A DNA stretch of 64,000 nt from Roseateles sp. (GTDB taxonomy: Bacteria > Pseudomonadota > Gammaproteobacteria > Burkholderiales > Burkholderiaceae), in the NCBI GenBank assembly GCA_019232985.1, contig JAFAMW010000064.1, positions 1 through 64,000 of the forward strand, read 5' to 3'. Shown piece after piece: positions 55,301-64,000 of the stretch (position 1 is its first letter; each line of letters begins with the position of its first letter). The notes beneath the pieces were generated by a model. That model saw nothing but the letters and a program-made list of their open reading frames with translations. It made no database searches and had not been told where the DNA came from. Position numbers and translations under genes: made by a program.

Positions 55301-55675
55301 TCAGGCCTCGATCAGCAGCGCCGCGAGCACCGCGCGCCCCTCGGCCGCGAGCACGTTGTAGGTGCGGCAGGCCGCCGCGAAGTCCATGGTCTCGACGCCG
55401 ATGCGCGCGCCGATCAGGCCACGGTACAGCGCCGGCGGGACGAAGCGCAGCTTCGCGCCGCTGCCGAGGATCACGAGCTCGGGCCTGAGCGCGAGGATCT
55501 GCTCGAAATGCTCGGCCGCGAGGTCCTCGAAGCGCGTGGGCGCCCAGGCCTGCGTGTCGCCCTGCCAGGGCACGAGCACGCTGCGCTGCCAGGGCCGGCC
55601 GTTGACCCACGCGCAACCGGGTTCGACGCGCGAGACGGTATTGCCGCCGAGCTGCTGGTCGAGTTGAAATTTCAT
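55301..55675 (-). CDS. Mth938-like domain protein
   Basis: Protein of 124 residues of the DUF498/Mth938 family, related to mitochondrial complex I assembly factor NDUFAF3; no bacterial role is settled. The fold is seen in PELVILGSGAKLRFVPPALYRGLIGARIGVE and the end TYNVLAAEGRAVLAALL. The start codon (55675-55673) overlaps an ATG on the other strand (CATG). The family name is clear but the function is unknown. Confidence 0.85.
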   Translation of the reverse strand: MKFQLDQQLGGNTVSRVEPGCAWVNGRPWQRSVLVPWQGDTQAWAPTRFEDLAAEHFEQILALRPELVILGSGAKLRFVPPALYRGLIGARIGVETMDFAAACRTYNVLAAEGRAVLAALLIEA

Positions 55676-55769
55676 GGAGCTTCGCTTCGTCTGGGGCGAG
55701 GCGCTCGCCGCGCCCCCTGTGTTAAAACCGTCGGCTCACGCCAACCTCGAACTCGCCGGAGCCCCTCTC

Positions 55770-56996
55770 TTGAAGCCCATCGCCAAGTCAGCCAAGCTGG
55801 CCAACGTCTCCTACGACATCCGCGGACCCGTGCTCGACAAGGCGCGCGCGATGGAGGAGGAAGGGCAGAAGATCATCAAGCTGAACATCGGCAACGTCGC
55901 GGCCTTCGGCCTCGAGCCGCCCGACGAGATCGTCCAGGACATGATACGCAACCTGTCCACGGCGTCCGGCTATACGGATTCCAAGGGCCTGTTCGCGCCG
56001 CGCAAGGCGATCGTCCACTACAGCCAGGAGAAAGGCGTCAAGGGCGTCAGCGTCGACGACGTCTACCTCGGCAACGGCGCGTCCGAGCTGATCCAGATGG
56101 CGATCAGCGCGCTCGTCAACGACGGCGACGAGGTGCTGATCCCGGCGCCCGACTTCCCGCTGTACACGGCCGTCGTTGGCCTGTCGGGCGGCAAGCCCGT
56201 CCACTACGTCTGCGACGAGCAGGCCGACTGGATGCCCGACGTCGCCGACATCCGCGCGAAGATCACGCCGCGGACCCGGGCGATCATGGTCTGCAACCCG
56301 AACAACCCGACCGGCGCGCTCTACCCGAACAGCGTGCTGCTCGAGATCATCGAGATCGCGCGCCAGCACGAGCTGATCATCCTGGCCGACGAGATCTACG
56401 ACAAGACGCTCTACGACGGCAACGTCCACACGAGCATGGCCTCGCTCGCCGACGACGTGCTGTTCGTGACCTTCAACGGCCTGTCCAAGAACTACCGCAG
56501 CTGCGGCTACCGCGCGGGCTGGATGGTCGTGTCGGGCGAAAAGCGCCATGCGCGCGACTACATCGAGGGCCTGAACATGCTGGCCTCGCTGCGCCTGTGC
56601 TCGAACACGCCGGGCCAGCTCGCGATCCAGACCGCGCTCGGCGGCTACCAGAGCATCAAGGACCTCGTCGCGCCGGGCGGCCGGCTGTGCCGCCAGCGCG
56701 ACCTCGCCTACGAGCTGCTCACGCAGATCCCCGGCGTCAGCGTCGTCAAGCCCAAGGCCGCGCTGTACATGTTCCCGCGCCTCGACCCCAGGCTCTACCC
56801 GATCGCCGACGACCAGCAGTTCGCCTACGAGCTGCTCGCCGAGGAGAAGGTGCTGATCGTCCAGGGCACCGGCTTCAACTGGGGCGCGCCCGACCATTTC
56901 CGCCTCGTGTTCCTGCCCAACGTCGACGACCTGCGCGAGGCGATCGGCCGCATCGAGCGCTTCCTCGGCGGCTACCGCAAGCGTCACGCCAGCTAA
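55770..56996 (+). CDS. alaA: Alanine transaminase AlaA
   Basis: PLP-dependent aminotransferase of 408 residues making alanine from pyruvate and glutamate. It is close to E. coli AlaA over its whole length: KLANVSYDIRGPVLDKARAMEEEG, IKLNIGNVAAFGLEPPDEI, CNPNNPTGALYPNSVLL, and the PLP lysine in FNGLSKNYRSCGYRAGWM. The TTG at 55770 is taken as the start because the family begins MKPI, and a GGAG lies upstream. An ATG at 55674 would add 32 unrelated residues. GTTAAAAC at 55721 may be part of the promoter. It heads alaA-hom-thrC-moeA. Confidence 0.92.
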   Translation: MKPIAKSAKLANVSYDIRGPVLDKARAMEEEGQKIIKLNIGNVAAFGLEPPDEIVQDMIRNLSTASGYTDSKGLFAPRKAIVHYSQEKGVKGVSVDDVYLGNGASELIQMAISALVNDGDEVLIPAPDFPLYTAVVGLSGGKPVHYVCDEQADWMPDVADIRAKITPRTRAIMVCNPNNPTGALYPNSVLLEIIEIARQHELIILADEIYDKTLYDGNVHTSMASLADDVLFVTFNGLSKNYRSCGYRAGWMVVSGEKRHARDYIEGLNMLASLRLCSNTPGQLAIQTALGGYQSIKDLVAPGGRLCRQRDLAYELLTQIPGVSVVKPKAALYMFPRLDPRLYPIADDQQFAYELLAEEKVLIVQGTGFNWGAPDHFRLVFLPNVDDLREAIGRIERFLGGYRKRHAS

Positions 56997-57020
56997 CCCG
57001 CCACTTCCTAAGTCTCAGCC

Positions 57021-58358
57021 ATGCAAGCAATCAAAGTCGGCCTCCTCGGCATCGGCACCGTCGGTGGCGGCACCTTCAACGTGCTGCGCCGCAACCAGGA
57101 CGAGATCCGTGGCCGTGCGGGCCGCGCGATCGAGATCGCCGCGGTCGCCGACCTCGACGTCGAGCGCGCGCGCAAGATCGTCGGCGACGCCTGCCCGGTG
57201 TTCGCCGACGCGCGCGAGATCATCGCGAACCCCGAGATCGACATCGTCGTCGAGCTGATCGGCGGCTACGGCGTCGCGCGCACGCTCGTGCTCGACGCGA
57301 TCGCGGCCGGCAAGCATGTGGTCACGGCGAACAAGGCGCTGCTCGCGGTGCACGGCAGCGAGATCTTCGCGGCCGCCCACGCCAAGGGCGTCGTCGTCGC
57401 GTTCGAGGCCGCCGTGGCCGGCGGCATCCCGATCATCAAGGCGCTGCGCGAGGGCCTGACCGCGAACCGCATCGAGTGGATCGCCGGCATCATCAACGGC
57501 ACGACCAACTTCATCCTGTCGGAGATGCGCGGCAAGGGCCTGGATTTCGGCGTCGTGCTCAAGGAGGCCCAGCGCCTCGGCTACGCCGAAGCCGACCCGA
57601 CCTTCGACATCGAGGGCGTCGACGCCGCGCACAAGGCGACGATCATGTCGGCGATCGCGTTCGGCATCCCCGTGCAGTTCGACCGCGCCCATGTCGAGGG
57701 CATCACCAAGCTGCAGGCCGCCGACATCAAGTACGCCGAGCAGCTCGGCTACCGCATCAAGCTGCTCGGCATCGCGCGGCGCCGCGACGATCTCAAAGCC
57801 GCGCCTGGCGGCGCGGGGGGCATCGAGCTGCGCGTGCACCCGACGCTGATCCCGGCGAACCGCCTGATCGCGAACGTCGAGGGCGCGATGAACGCGGTCG
57901 TCGTCCAGGCCGACGCGGTCGGCACGACGCTTTACTACGGCAAGGGCGCGGGCGCCGAGCCGACCGCCTCGGCCGTCGTCGCCGACCTCGTCGACATCAC
58001 GCGCCTCGCCACGGCCGACCCCGAGCACCGCGTGCCCCACCTCGCGTTCCGCCCCGACGCGATCAGCGACACGCCGATCCTGCCGATGGACGCGGTGCAG
58101 ACGAGCTTCTACCTGCGCCTGCAGGTGGCCGACGAGGCCGGCGTGCTGTCGAGCATCACGACCATCCTCGCCGAGCACGACATCTCGATCGACGCGGTGC
58201 TGCAGCGAGAGTCCGCCGAAGGCGAGCGGCAGACCGACCTCGTGATCCTGACCCACGAGACGCGCGAGGGCCGCATGAACGAGGCGCTCGCCAAGATGCA
58301 GGCGCTCGCGACCGTGCTCGCCCCCATCGTCAAGCTGCGCAAGGAAGAGCTCGCGTGA
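57021..58358 (+). CDS. hom: Homoserine dehydrogenase
   Basis: Reduces aspartate semialdehyde to homoserine for threonine and methionine. The 445 residues have the NAD(P) motif KVGLLGIGTVGGGTFNVL, TANKALLAVHG, the catalytic segment EAAVAGGIPIIKALREGL and GIINGTTNFILSEM, with the substrate-binding LGYAEADPTFDIEG. A C-terminal ACT domain (about 365-430, SFYLRLQVADEAGVLSSITTIL) suggests feedback control by threonine. The thrC start (GTG) overlaps its stop, so the two are translationally coupled. Confidence 0.96.
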   Translation: MQAIKVGLLGIGTVGGGTFNVLRRNQDEIRGRAGRAIEIAAVADLDVERARKIVGDACPVFADAREIIANPEIDIVVELIGGYGVARTLVLDAIAAGKHVVTANKALLAVHGSEIFAAAHAKGVVVAFEAAVAGGIPIIKALREGLTANRIEWIAGIINGTTNFILSEMRGKGLDFGVVLKEAQRLGYAEADPTFDIEGVDAAHKATIMSAIAFGIPVQFDRAHVEGITKLQAADIKYAEQLGYRIKLLGIARRRDDLKAAPGGAGGIELRVHPTLIPANRLIANVEGAMNAVVVQADAVGTTLYYGKGAGAEPTASAVVADLVDITRLATADPEHRVPHLAFRPDAISDTPILPMDAVQTSFYLRLQVADEAGVLSSITTILAEHDISIDAVLQRESAEGERQTDLVILTHETREGRMNEALAKMQALATVLAPIVKLRKEELA

Positions 58359-59830
58359 AGTACCTGAGCACCCGCGGCGACGCGACGCCGCGCCGTTTCA
58401 GCGAGATCCTGCTCGAGGGCCTCGCGCCCGACGGCGGCCTCTACCTGCCCGAGGCCTACCCGCGCATCGACGCGGCGACGCTCGCGCGCTGGCGTGGCTT
58501 GAGCTACGCCGAGCTCGCGTTCGAGATCCTCGCGCTGTACATCGACGACATCCCGGCCGCCGACCTGCGCGCGATCTCCGCGCGCACCTACACGGCCGAG
58601 GTCTTCGGCACGGCGGAGATCGTGCCGCTGAAGCCGCTCGGCGACGGCATCGCGCTCGAGGCGCTGTCGAACGGGCCGACGCTCGCGTTCAAGGACATGG
58701 CGATGCAACTGCTCGGCCAGCTGTTCGAGTACGAGCTCGCGCGCCGCGGCGAGACCCTGAACATCCTCGGCGCGACGAGCGGCGACACCGGCAGCGCGGC
58801 CGAGTACGCGATGCGCGGCAAGCAGGGCGTCAACGTGTTCATGCTCTCGCCGAACGGCCGCATGAGCCCGTTCCAGCAGGCGCAGATGTTCAGCCTGCAG
58901 GACGCGAACATCCACAACCTCGCGGTCGACGGCGTGTTCGACGACTGCCAGGACATCGTCAAGGCGGTCTCCAGCGACCTCGCGTTCAAGCGCGAGCTGC
59001 GCATCGGCACGGTCAACTCGATCAACTGGGCGCGCCTGCTCGCGCAGGTGGTCTATTACTTCGCCGGCTACTTCCAGGCCATTGACCAGGCCCCCGGTCT
59101 GCGCTTCGCTTCGCCGCCCCCCGAGGGGGCCGCTCCGGCTTGGGGCGGCCCGGCGCCGTCGGACCTCGCTGAGTGGCCGCGGGTCTCTTTCTGCGTCCCC
59201 TCGGGCAACTTCGGCAACGTCTGCGCCGGCCATGTCGCGCGCATGATGGGCCTGCCGATCGCGCGCCTCGTCGTCGCGACGAACGAGAACGACGTGCTCG
59301 ACGAGTTCTTCCGAACCGGCCGCTACCGGCCGCGCCCGGCCGCCGAGACCCACGAGACCTCGAGCCCGTCGATGGACATTTCCAAGGCGAGCAACTTCGA
59401 GCGCTTCGTGTTCGACCTGGTCGGACGCGACGCGGCGCGCACGCGCACGCTGTTCGCGGGCGGCGGCTTCGAGCTCGACGCGGCCACGCATGCGCGCATC
59501 CAGGCCGACTTCGGCTTCGCGTCGGGCCGCTCGACCCACGCCGACCGGCTCGCGACGATCAAGTCCTGCTGGGACGCCCACGGCGTGCTGATCGACCCGC
59601 ACACGGCCGACGGCCTCAAGGTCGCGCTCGAGACCCACGAGCCCGGCACGACCATGCTCGTGCTCGAGACCGCGCTGCCCGCGAAGTTCGCCGCGACGAT
59701 CCGCGAGGCCGTCGGCGTCGAGCCGCCGCGCCCGGCCGGGCTCGAGGAACTCGAGGCGCTGCCGCGCCGCGTGAATGTGCTGCCCGCCGACGTCGAACGC
59801 GTCAAGCAGTACATTCGCACGCATGTCTGA
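58355..59830 (+). CDS. thrC: Threonine synthase carrying an in-frame repeat insertion
   Basis: PLP enzyme converting O-phosphohomoserine to threonine. The 491 residues match ThrC: N-terminal YLSTRGDATPRRFSEILLEG, PLP lysine K113 in LAFKDMAMQLL, GATSGDTGSAA, INSINWARLLAQVVYY-like segment and VPSGNFGNVCAGHVARMMG. Between YYFAGYFQ and VSFCVPSGNF there are about 30 residues (about 244-275, with SPPPEGAAPAW) that are absent from ordinary ThrC and encoded by a dispersed GC-rich repeat. The start is GTG within GTGA, overlapping hom. Its stop overlaps the moeA start by eight bases. Confidence 0.93.
   Translation: MKYLSTRGDATPRRFSEILLEGLAPDGGLYLPEAYPRIDAATLARWRGLSYAELAFEILALYIDDIPAADLRAISARTYTAEVFGTAEIVPLKPLGDGIALEALSNGPTLAFKDMAMQLLGQLFEYELARRGETLNILGATSGDTGSAAEYAMRGKQGVNVFMLSPNGRMSPFQQAQMFSLQDANIHNLAVDGVFDDCQDIVKAVSSDLAFKRELRIGTVNSINWARLLAQVVYYFAGYFQAIDQAPGLRFASPPPEGAAPAWGGPAPSDLAEWPRVSFCVPSGNFGNVCAGHVARMMGLPIARLVVATNENDVLDEFFRTGRYRPRPAAETHETSSPSMDISKASNFERFVFDLVGRDAARTRTLFAGGGFELDAATHARIQADFGFASGRSTHADRLATIKSCWDAHGVLIDPHTADGLKVALETHEPGTTMLVLETALPAKFAATIREAVGVEPPRPAGLEELEALPRRVNVLPADVERVKQYIRTHV
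59088..59178 (+). repeat. Dispersed repeat inserted in frame in thrC
   Basis: A GC-rich segment (CCCCCCGAGGGGGCC, then CCGGCTTGGGGCGGCCC) matches the intergenic repeats near 42862-43075 and 51770-51880. It shares a 22-base exact match with the latter in inverted orientation. Its length leaves the thrC frame open. Confidence 0.75.
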
Positions 59831-61022
59831 ACTGCTTTCCTTCGAGGCCGCGCTCGAGCGCCTGCTCGGCGCGGTCGCGCCGCTCGGCCGCGTCGAGACG
59901 CGGCCGACGGCCGCGTGCCTGGGCCGCGTGCTCGCGGCCGACCTGGTCTCGACGCTCGACGTGCCGCCGCTCGACAACTCGGCGATGGACGGCTACGCGC
60001 TGCGCTTCGCGGACCTCGATGCAGGGCAAGCGCTCCCGGTCAGCCAGCGCGTGCCGGCCGGCAGCCTGCCGCAGCCGCTCGCGGCCGGCACCTGCGCGCG
60101 CATCTTCACCGGCGCGCCGGTGCCCGTGGGCGCCGACATCGTCGTGATGCAGGAGCATTGCGAGGTCGACGACGCGGGCGTGCGCGTGAGCGTCGCGCCG
60201 CGGCCGGGCCAGCATGTGCGCCGCCGCGGCGAGGACGTGCGCGCGGGCAGCACCGTGCTCGCGGCGGGCCACCGGCTCGACGCGGCTTCGCTGGGTCTCG
60301 CGGCGACGGTCGGCGCGGCGCAGCTCGACGTCGCGCAGCCGCTGCGCGTCGCGCTGTTCTCGACCGGCGACGAACTCCAGATGCCGGGCGAGCCGCTCAA
60401 GCCCGGCGCAATCTACAACTCGAACCGCTACACGCTGCGCGCGCTGCTCGAGGGCCTCGGCTGCGCGGTCGTCGACCTCGGCATCGTGCCCGACCGCCTC
60501 GACGCGACGCGCGCGGCGCTGCGCGACGCCGCGGCGCGCGCCGACGTGATCGTGACCTCGGGCGGCGTTTCGGTCGGCGAGGAAGACCACCTGCGCCCGG
60601 CCGTCGAGGCCGAGGGCCGTCTCGAGCTCTGGCGCGTCGCGATCAAGCCCGGCAAGCCGCTCGCCTTCGGTCGCGTCGGCGACGCCTGCTTCGTCGGCCT
60701 GCCCGGCAACCCGGTGTCGAGCCTGATCACCTTCGTGATGCTCGTGCGCCCGCTGCTGCTGCGCCTGCTCGGCGCGACCAAGCTCGCGCCGACGCGCTAC
60801 GCGCTGCGCGCCGACTTCGCGTGGCCGCGTCCCGACGCGCGCCGCGAGTTCCTGCGCGTGCGCCTGAACGAGGCCGGCGGCGTCGAGCTGTTCGCGAACC
60901 AGGGCTCGGGTGTGCTGACCTCGGCCGTGTGGGGCGACGGCCTCGTCGACAACCCGCCGCACCAGGCGATCGCGCCCGGCGATACGGTCGGCTACCTGCC
61001 GCTGCGCGAACTGATGGCCTGA
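59823..61022 (+). CDS. moeA: Molybdopterin molybdotransferase MoeA
   Basis: Inserts molybdate into adenylylated molybdopterin. The 399 residues show the N-terminal DVPPLDNSAMDGYALR, FTGAPVPVGADIVVMQEH, the MPT-binding VALFSTGDEL, YNSNRYTLRALLEGLG, VTSGGVSVGEEDHLR and GLPGNPVSSLITF, and a C-terminal domain IV. The ATG at 59823 overlaps the end of thrC by eight bases, so translation is coupled to threonine synthesis genes, a known order in Burkholderiales. It complements moaA and mobA at 28-30 kb. Confidence 0.95.
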   Translation: MSELLSFEAALERLLGAVAPLGRVETRPTAACLGRVLAADLVSTLDVPPLDNSAMDGYALRFADLDAGQALPVSQRVPAGSLPQPLAAGTCARIFTGAPVPVGADIVVMQEHCEVDDAGVRVSVAPRPGQHVRRRGEDVRAGSTVLAAGHRLDAASLGLAATVGAAQLDVAQPLRVALFSTGDELQMPGEPLKPGAIYNSNRYTLRALLEGLGCAVVDLGIVPDRLDATRAALRDAAARADVIVTSGGVSVGEEDHLRPAVEAEGRLELWRVAIKPGKPLAFGRVGDACFVGLPGNPVSSLITFVMLVRPLLLRLLGATKLAPTRYALRADFAWPRPDARREFLRVRLNEAGGVELFANQGSGVLTSAVWGDGLVDNPPHQAIAPGDTVGYLPLRELMA

Positions 61023-61051
61023 GCGCCGCCGGCGCCCGGCCCTTGGCAGCG

Positions 61052-61780
61052 TCAGAAGCGGTAGGACAGCGCGACGAAGTCGCTGAAGGTGCGCGCGCGC
61101 AGCGCCGTCGTCGCGCCGCGGCGCATGCCGCTGTCGAGCCAGGTCGCGTGGGCGTAGGCGGTCAGATACCAGGGGCCGCTGATCTGGAGCTGCGCGAGCA
61201 GCCCCGCGACCGGGCTGGTCGCGGCCCGGTTCGCGCCGAAGTAATAGCGCGTGTAGTTGGCCGACTGCCATTCGACGCCGATCTCGGGGTTCAGGCTCAG
61301 GGGCCCGAAGTCGAACTCGGGGAAGTAGCTGGCCTCGAACAGCTGGCCGCGCGACGCGCCGAAGTCGTGCAGCGCGTTGACGAGCACGCCGCCCCAGGGC
61401 GTGACCTGCAGCGTGCCCAAGCCCAGCGGCACGGCGTCGGCGCGGCTCGCGAGCCCCGGGCCCGTGTAGCCGTCGGTGCGGTACTGGCCGACCAGGTCGA
61501 GCGTGCCGTCGCCGAGCGCGAGCGTCTTCAGGCCGAAGGTGTCGACGCGCACGAACATGCGGCCGGCCTCGATGTCGAGATAGGGGATCGCATCGACGCG
61601 CGTGCGTGCGCCGCGCGGCGCGGGCAGCGTCGTCGACACGCCGAGGCCGACATCGCCGGTGAACGGCAGCGCCGAGGCCGGCACCGGGTCGGCTGCGGCC
61701 GGCGGCGGCGCGCAGACGCTCAGGGCGGCCAAGGCGCTCAGCGCGTGCGGCGCGAGCCGACGCAGGCGCGCGCGCCTCAT
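61052..61780 (-). CDS. MipA/OmpV-family outer-membrane protein
   Basis: Predicted outer-membrane beta-barrel of 242 residues. A signal peptide ([16 protein letters not shown]) is followed by alternating strands and the terminal SYRF, with the C-terminal phenylalanine typical of barrels. The pattern [20 protein letters not shown] is typical of MipA/OmpV (MltA-interacting protein). Its start overlaps the pncB stop (ATGA on the minus strand), so it is translated together with NAD salvage genes, which is an odd partner. It converges with moeA across 29 bases containing a small GCGCC/GGCGC hairpin. Confidence 0.85.
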   Translation of the reverse strand: MRRARLRRLAPHALSALAALSVCAPPPAAADPVPASALPFTGDVGLGVSTTLPAPRGARTRVDAIPYLDIEAGRMFVRVDTFGLKTLALGDGTLDLVGQYRTDGYTGPGLASRADAVPLGLGTLQVTPWGGVLVNALHDFGASRGQLFEASYFPEFDFGPLSLNPEIGVEWQSANYTRYYFGANRAATSPVAGLLAQLQISGPWYLTAYAHATWLDSGMRRGATTALRARTFSDFVALSYRF

Positions 61781-62964
61781 GCCTTGACCCCGAAGACCTG
61801 GCGCAGGTAGGCGAGGAAGGTCTCGTCGGTGCACATGGTCTTGCCCGGCGAATCGGAGAGCTTCGCGACGGCCTGGCCGTTGCAGACGACGAGCTTCATC
61901 ACGATATTGATCGGCTGCAGGCCCACGTCGTTGCTCAGCGAGGTGCCGATGCCGAAGCCGAGCTGGGTGCGGTCGGCGAAATGGCGGTACAGCGCGAACG
62001 CGGTCTCGAGCTTGAGGCCGTCGGAGAACACCAGGCGCTTGGTGTTCGCGTTGATGCGCAGCTTCTCGTAATGGGCGAGCGCCTTCTCGCCCCACACGAC
62101 CGGGTCGCCCGAGTCGTGGCGCAGGCCGTCGAAGAGCTTCGCGAAGTAGAGGTCGAAGTCGGCGAGGAAGGCGTCCATGCCGACCACGTCGGTCAGCGCG
62201 ATGCCGAGGTCGCCGCGGTACTCCTGGACCCAGTTCTCGAGCGCGTGCTTCTGGAAGTCGCGCAGCCGCACGTTGAGCGCCTGGTAGGTCTGCAGGTACT
62301 CGTGCGCCATCGTGCCGATCGCGACGAGGCCGAGCCTGCGCGCGATATAGACGTTGGACGTGCCGCGGAAGATGCCCGGCAGCTCGCGCTGCAGCGTCGC
62401 GACGACCTCCTCGTGCCAGGCGCCCGAGAAGCGCCGGCGCAGGCCGAAGTCGAAGAACTCGAAGGGGTGGCGCCGCGGCGGCTCGGCGCCGAACGCGCGC
62501 ACCTGGGCGATCTTGGCCTGCAGGCGCGCACGGCCCTCGGCGAGCGCGGCGGCCGGGTCGAAGCGGCGGAAGTAGAGCTCGTTGACGATCGCGAGCACGA
62601 AGACCTCGAAGGCCATCACGTGGACCTGCGGGCCGCGCGCGACGATCTCGAGCCCCGTACCGGCCGCGCGCACCTCGACGAAGCGGCGCTGGAAGCGGAA
62701 GATGCGCAGGAAGTCGACGAAGTCGGACTTGATGTAGCGCAGGCCGGCGAGGTAGGCGAGCTCGTCCTCGGTGAACGCGAGCGAGCACAGGTGGTCGAGC
62801 TGCGCGTCGATCCCGGGGATCAGCTCGGCGAGCGGGAACGCGGGCTCGTTGCGGCACGCGAAGCGGTATTCGGCGTGCGCCTGCGGGTGGCGGTGCAGCA
62901 TGGCCTGCCACATCGAGAACTTGTAGAGGTCGGTCTCGAGCAGGCTGCGGATGATCGGGGTCAT
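61777..62964 (-). CDS. pncB: Nicotinate phosphoribosyltransferase
   Basis: Converts nicotinate to nicotinate mononucleotide in NAD salvage. The 395 residues match the family: [66 protein letters not shown] (phosphohistidine region), [15 protein letters not shown] and [15 protein letters not shown]. The start [12 protein letters not shown] at 62964 is the usual one; a longer upstream frame overlaps pncA. The preceding gene pncA lies 35 bases upstream, so the two consecutive salvage steps are in one operon. Confidence 0.96.
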   Translation of the reverse strand: MTPIIRSLLETDLYKFSMWQAMLHRHPQAHAEYRFACRNEPAFPLAELIPGIDAQLDHLCSLAFTEDELAYLAGLRYIKSDFVDFLRIFRFQRRFVEVRAAGTGLEIVARGPQVHVMAFEVFVLAIVNELYFRRFDPAAALAEGRARLQAKIAQVRAFGAEPPRRHPFEFFDFGLRRRFSGAWHEEVVATLQRELPGIFRGTSNVYIARRLGLVAIGTMAHEYLQTYQALNVRLRDFQKHALENWVQEYRGDLGIALTDVVGMDAFLADFDLYFAKLFDGLRHDSGDPVVWGEKALAHYEKLRINANTKRLVFSDGLKLETAFALYRHFADRTQLGFGIGTSLSNDVGLQPINIVMKLVVCNGQAVAKLSDSPGKTMCTDETFLAYLRQVFGVKA

Positions 62965-62999
62965 GGGGCGATTGTCGCGGCACGGCGGCGCCGGGCTTG

Positions 63000-63833
63000 T
63001 CAGCGGGCCTGCAGCAGCGCCAGCGCCTCGGCGGCCGTCGTCAGGCGCACGCCGCGCGCCTGCATCGCCGCGAGGAAGTCGCGCTGCTGGGCCTCGAAGC
63101 CGGGCACCGGGCTCATGCAGTCGGTCAGCAGCACGACGCGCTCGAGGCGGCCGCCGGGCAGGTGGTCGACGATGTGCTCGGTCGTCGCGCGCACGCAATG
63201 GCTGCCGGCCTCGCCGGCGATCAGGAGCAGCTCGGCGCGGTCGAGCGCGGCGATCAGCGCCGTGTTGAGCTGCGTCCCGGCGTCGCCGGCGAGCGGCACC
63301 TCGGCCTGCACGGCGCTGTAATGCTCGGTCCAGGGGTTCTCGCCCTTCGTGACCTCGACGACGCGTCGGCCCTGGGCGGCGGTCCAGCGCGCGCAGGCCG
63401 CGGCGAGCCCGGCGTGGACCTGCTGGCCCCAGCCGCCGATCTCGCAATGCACGGGCCAGACCATCAGCGTGTAGCGGCCGCGCGCCTCGAGCGCGTCGAC
63501 GTAGGCTTGCGCGCGCGGCAGGGCGGCCGGGTCGCGCGGCCGGAAGGCGCCCGCGCGCAGCTGCGCGGCCGTGATCGTCGTGAACGGCGCGACCTCGCTG
63601 CCGTCGGCCTGTTGCCAGAACGGCGGGTGGGCGATGTCGACGCGCTGGTGCGTGTCGAGCGTGACCGTGATCGCGTCGATCGCGGCGCCGGCCGCGTCGA
63701 TCAGCGCGGCGACGCGCCGCAGGTCGGCGTCGGCGCCGGCGACCGGCAGCGCCGGGGCGCGGCCGGCCGCCGCGGGCAGGTCGCAGAAATCGTTCTGCGG
63801 GTCGATCACGAGGAGCTGGGTCAGGCGCGGCAT
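63000..63833 (-). CDS. pncA: Nicotinamidase/isochorismatase-family amidase
   Basis: Hydrolyses nicotinamide to nicotinate, the substrate of the next gene's product. The 277 residues show D11 (VIDPQNDF), metal ligands in [13 protein letters not shown]163 ([12 protein letters not shown]) and nucleophile C213 ([11 protein letters not shown]). It is longer than typical PncA (about 210 residues) because of extra segments between the metal site and the lysine. The position directly before pncB makes the nicotinamidase role likely despite the size; another cysteine hydrolase role remains possible. Confidence 0.88.
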   Translation of the reverse strand: MPRLTQLLVIDPQNDFCDLPAAAGRAPALPVAGADADLRRVAALIDAAGAAIDAITVTLDTHQRVDIAHPPFWQQADGSEVAPFTTITAAQLRAGAFRPRDPAALPRAQAYVDALEARGRYTLMVWPVHCEIGGWGQQVHAGLAAACARWTAAQGRRVVEVTKGENPWTEHYSAVQAEVPLAGDAGTQLNTALIAALDRAELLLIAGEAGSHCVRATTEHIVDHLPGGRLERVVLLTDCMSPVPGFEAQQRDFLAAMQARGVRLTTAAEALALLQAR

Positions 63834-63873
63834 GGCCGGAGCCTAACCGATGCCGCGCGCTGCCGCGCCCGCC

Positions 63874-64000
<127 letters not shown>

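Noticed and set aside
55674..55769. ATG at 55674 as start of alaA
   Set aside because: It would add 32 residues absent from AlaA and would overlap the divergent Mth938 gene start. The TTG at 55770 gives the family N-terminus.

Overview
The window is GC-rich, gene-dense chromosomal DNA. Gene content and order suggest a betaproteobacterium of the order Burkholderiales: glnA-ntrBC, tesA next to a ybbA-like ATPase, a paaGK/paaABCDE/paaR/paaZ cluster, hom-thrC, and a PIN-PhoH protein. This placement is an inference, because no rRNA or tRNA gene was recognised. Many genes are joined by ATGA or GTGA start/stop overlaps, and several divergent or convergent pairs overlap at their start or stop codons.

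Layout. 0-5 kb: nitrogen control (glnA, a small exported protein, ntrB, ntrC), then a metallo-beta-lactamase-fold hydrolase. 5.7-11.8 kb: housekeeping and envelope genes (def, a DUF6600-like exported protein, tesA, an ABC ATPase without a visible permease, a parvulin PPIase, bolA, yciB, msrB). 11.9-20.8 kb: a complete seven-gene Wsp-type chemosensory operon (CheW, CheR-TPR, CheW, receptor, CheA-REC, CheB, diguanylate cyclase). Its receptor is a soluble globin-coupled sensor, its CheB has lost the phospho-acceptor aspartate, and its output enzyme has two receiver domains. 20.9-24.8 kb: a beta-oxidation set (bifunctional hydratase/dehydrogenase, thiolase, small membrane protein, hotdog thioesterase). 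24.8-30.5 kb: a perfect 20-bp inverted repeat, mrp, a nitroreductase, a panE-like reductase, an Mpo1-like protein, a MobA-GNAT fusion and moaA. 30.5-38 kb: a 268-bp MITE-like element flanked by CTAG duplications, inserted exactly at the stop codon of a giant 2387-residue protein. That protein is built from about 265 octapeptides arranged in a 216-residue (648-bp) higher-order repeat and ends in an RTX-protein-like EF-hand tail.

38-47 kb: the phenylacetate degradation cluster, with a 22-bp perfect palindrome over the first promoter as probable PaaR operator. It lacks paaF, paaH and paaJ; the 20.9-24.2 kb genes could supply those steps. 47-52.7 kb: an intact periplasmic binding protein, a second one broken by a 16-bp tandem duplication, an NlpC/P60 peptidase, an orphan terminator, an MFS exporter, a YidB-like protein and a HAD phosphatase. 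52.7-64 kb: PIN-PhoH, bcp, an Mth938-domain protein, then alaA, hom, thrC and moeA on the plus strand, and pncA-pncB-mipA plus the end of a GMC oxidoreductase on the minus strand. A dispersed GC-rich repeat occurs between paaD and paaE, after yidB, and in frame inside thrC.

The two most unusual features are the globin-headed Wsp-like pathway, predicted to couple oxygen or another heme ligand to cyclic di-GMP, and the giant octad-repeat protein.
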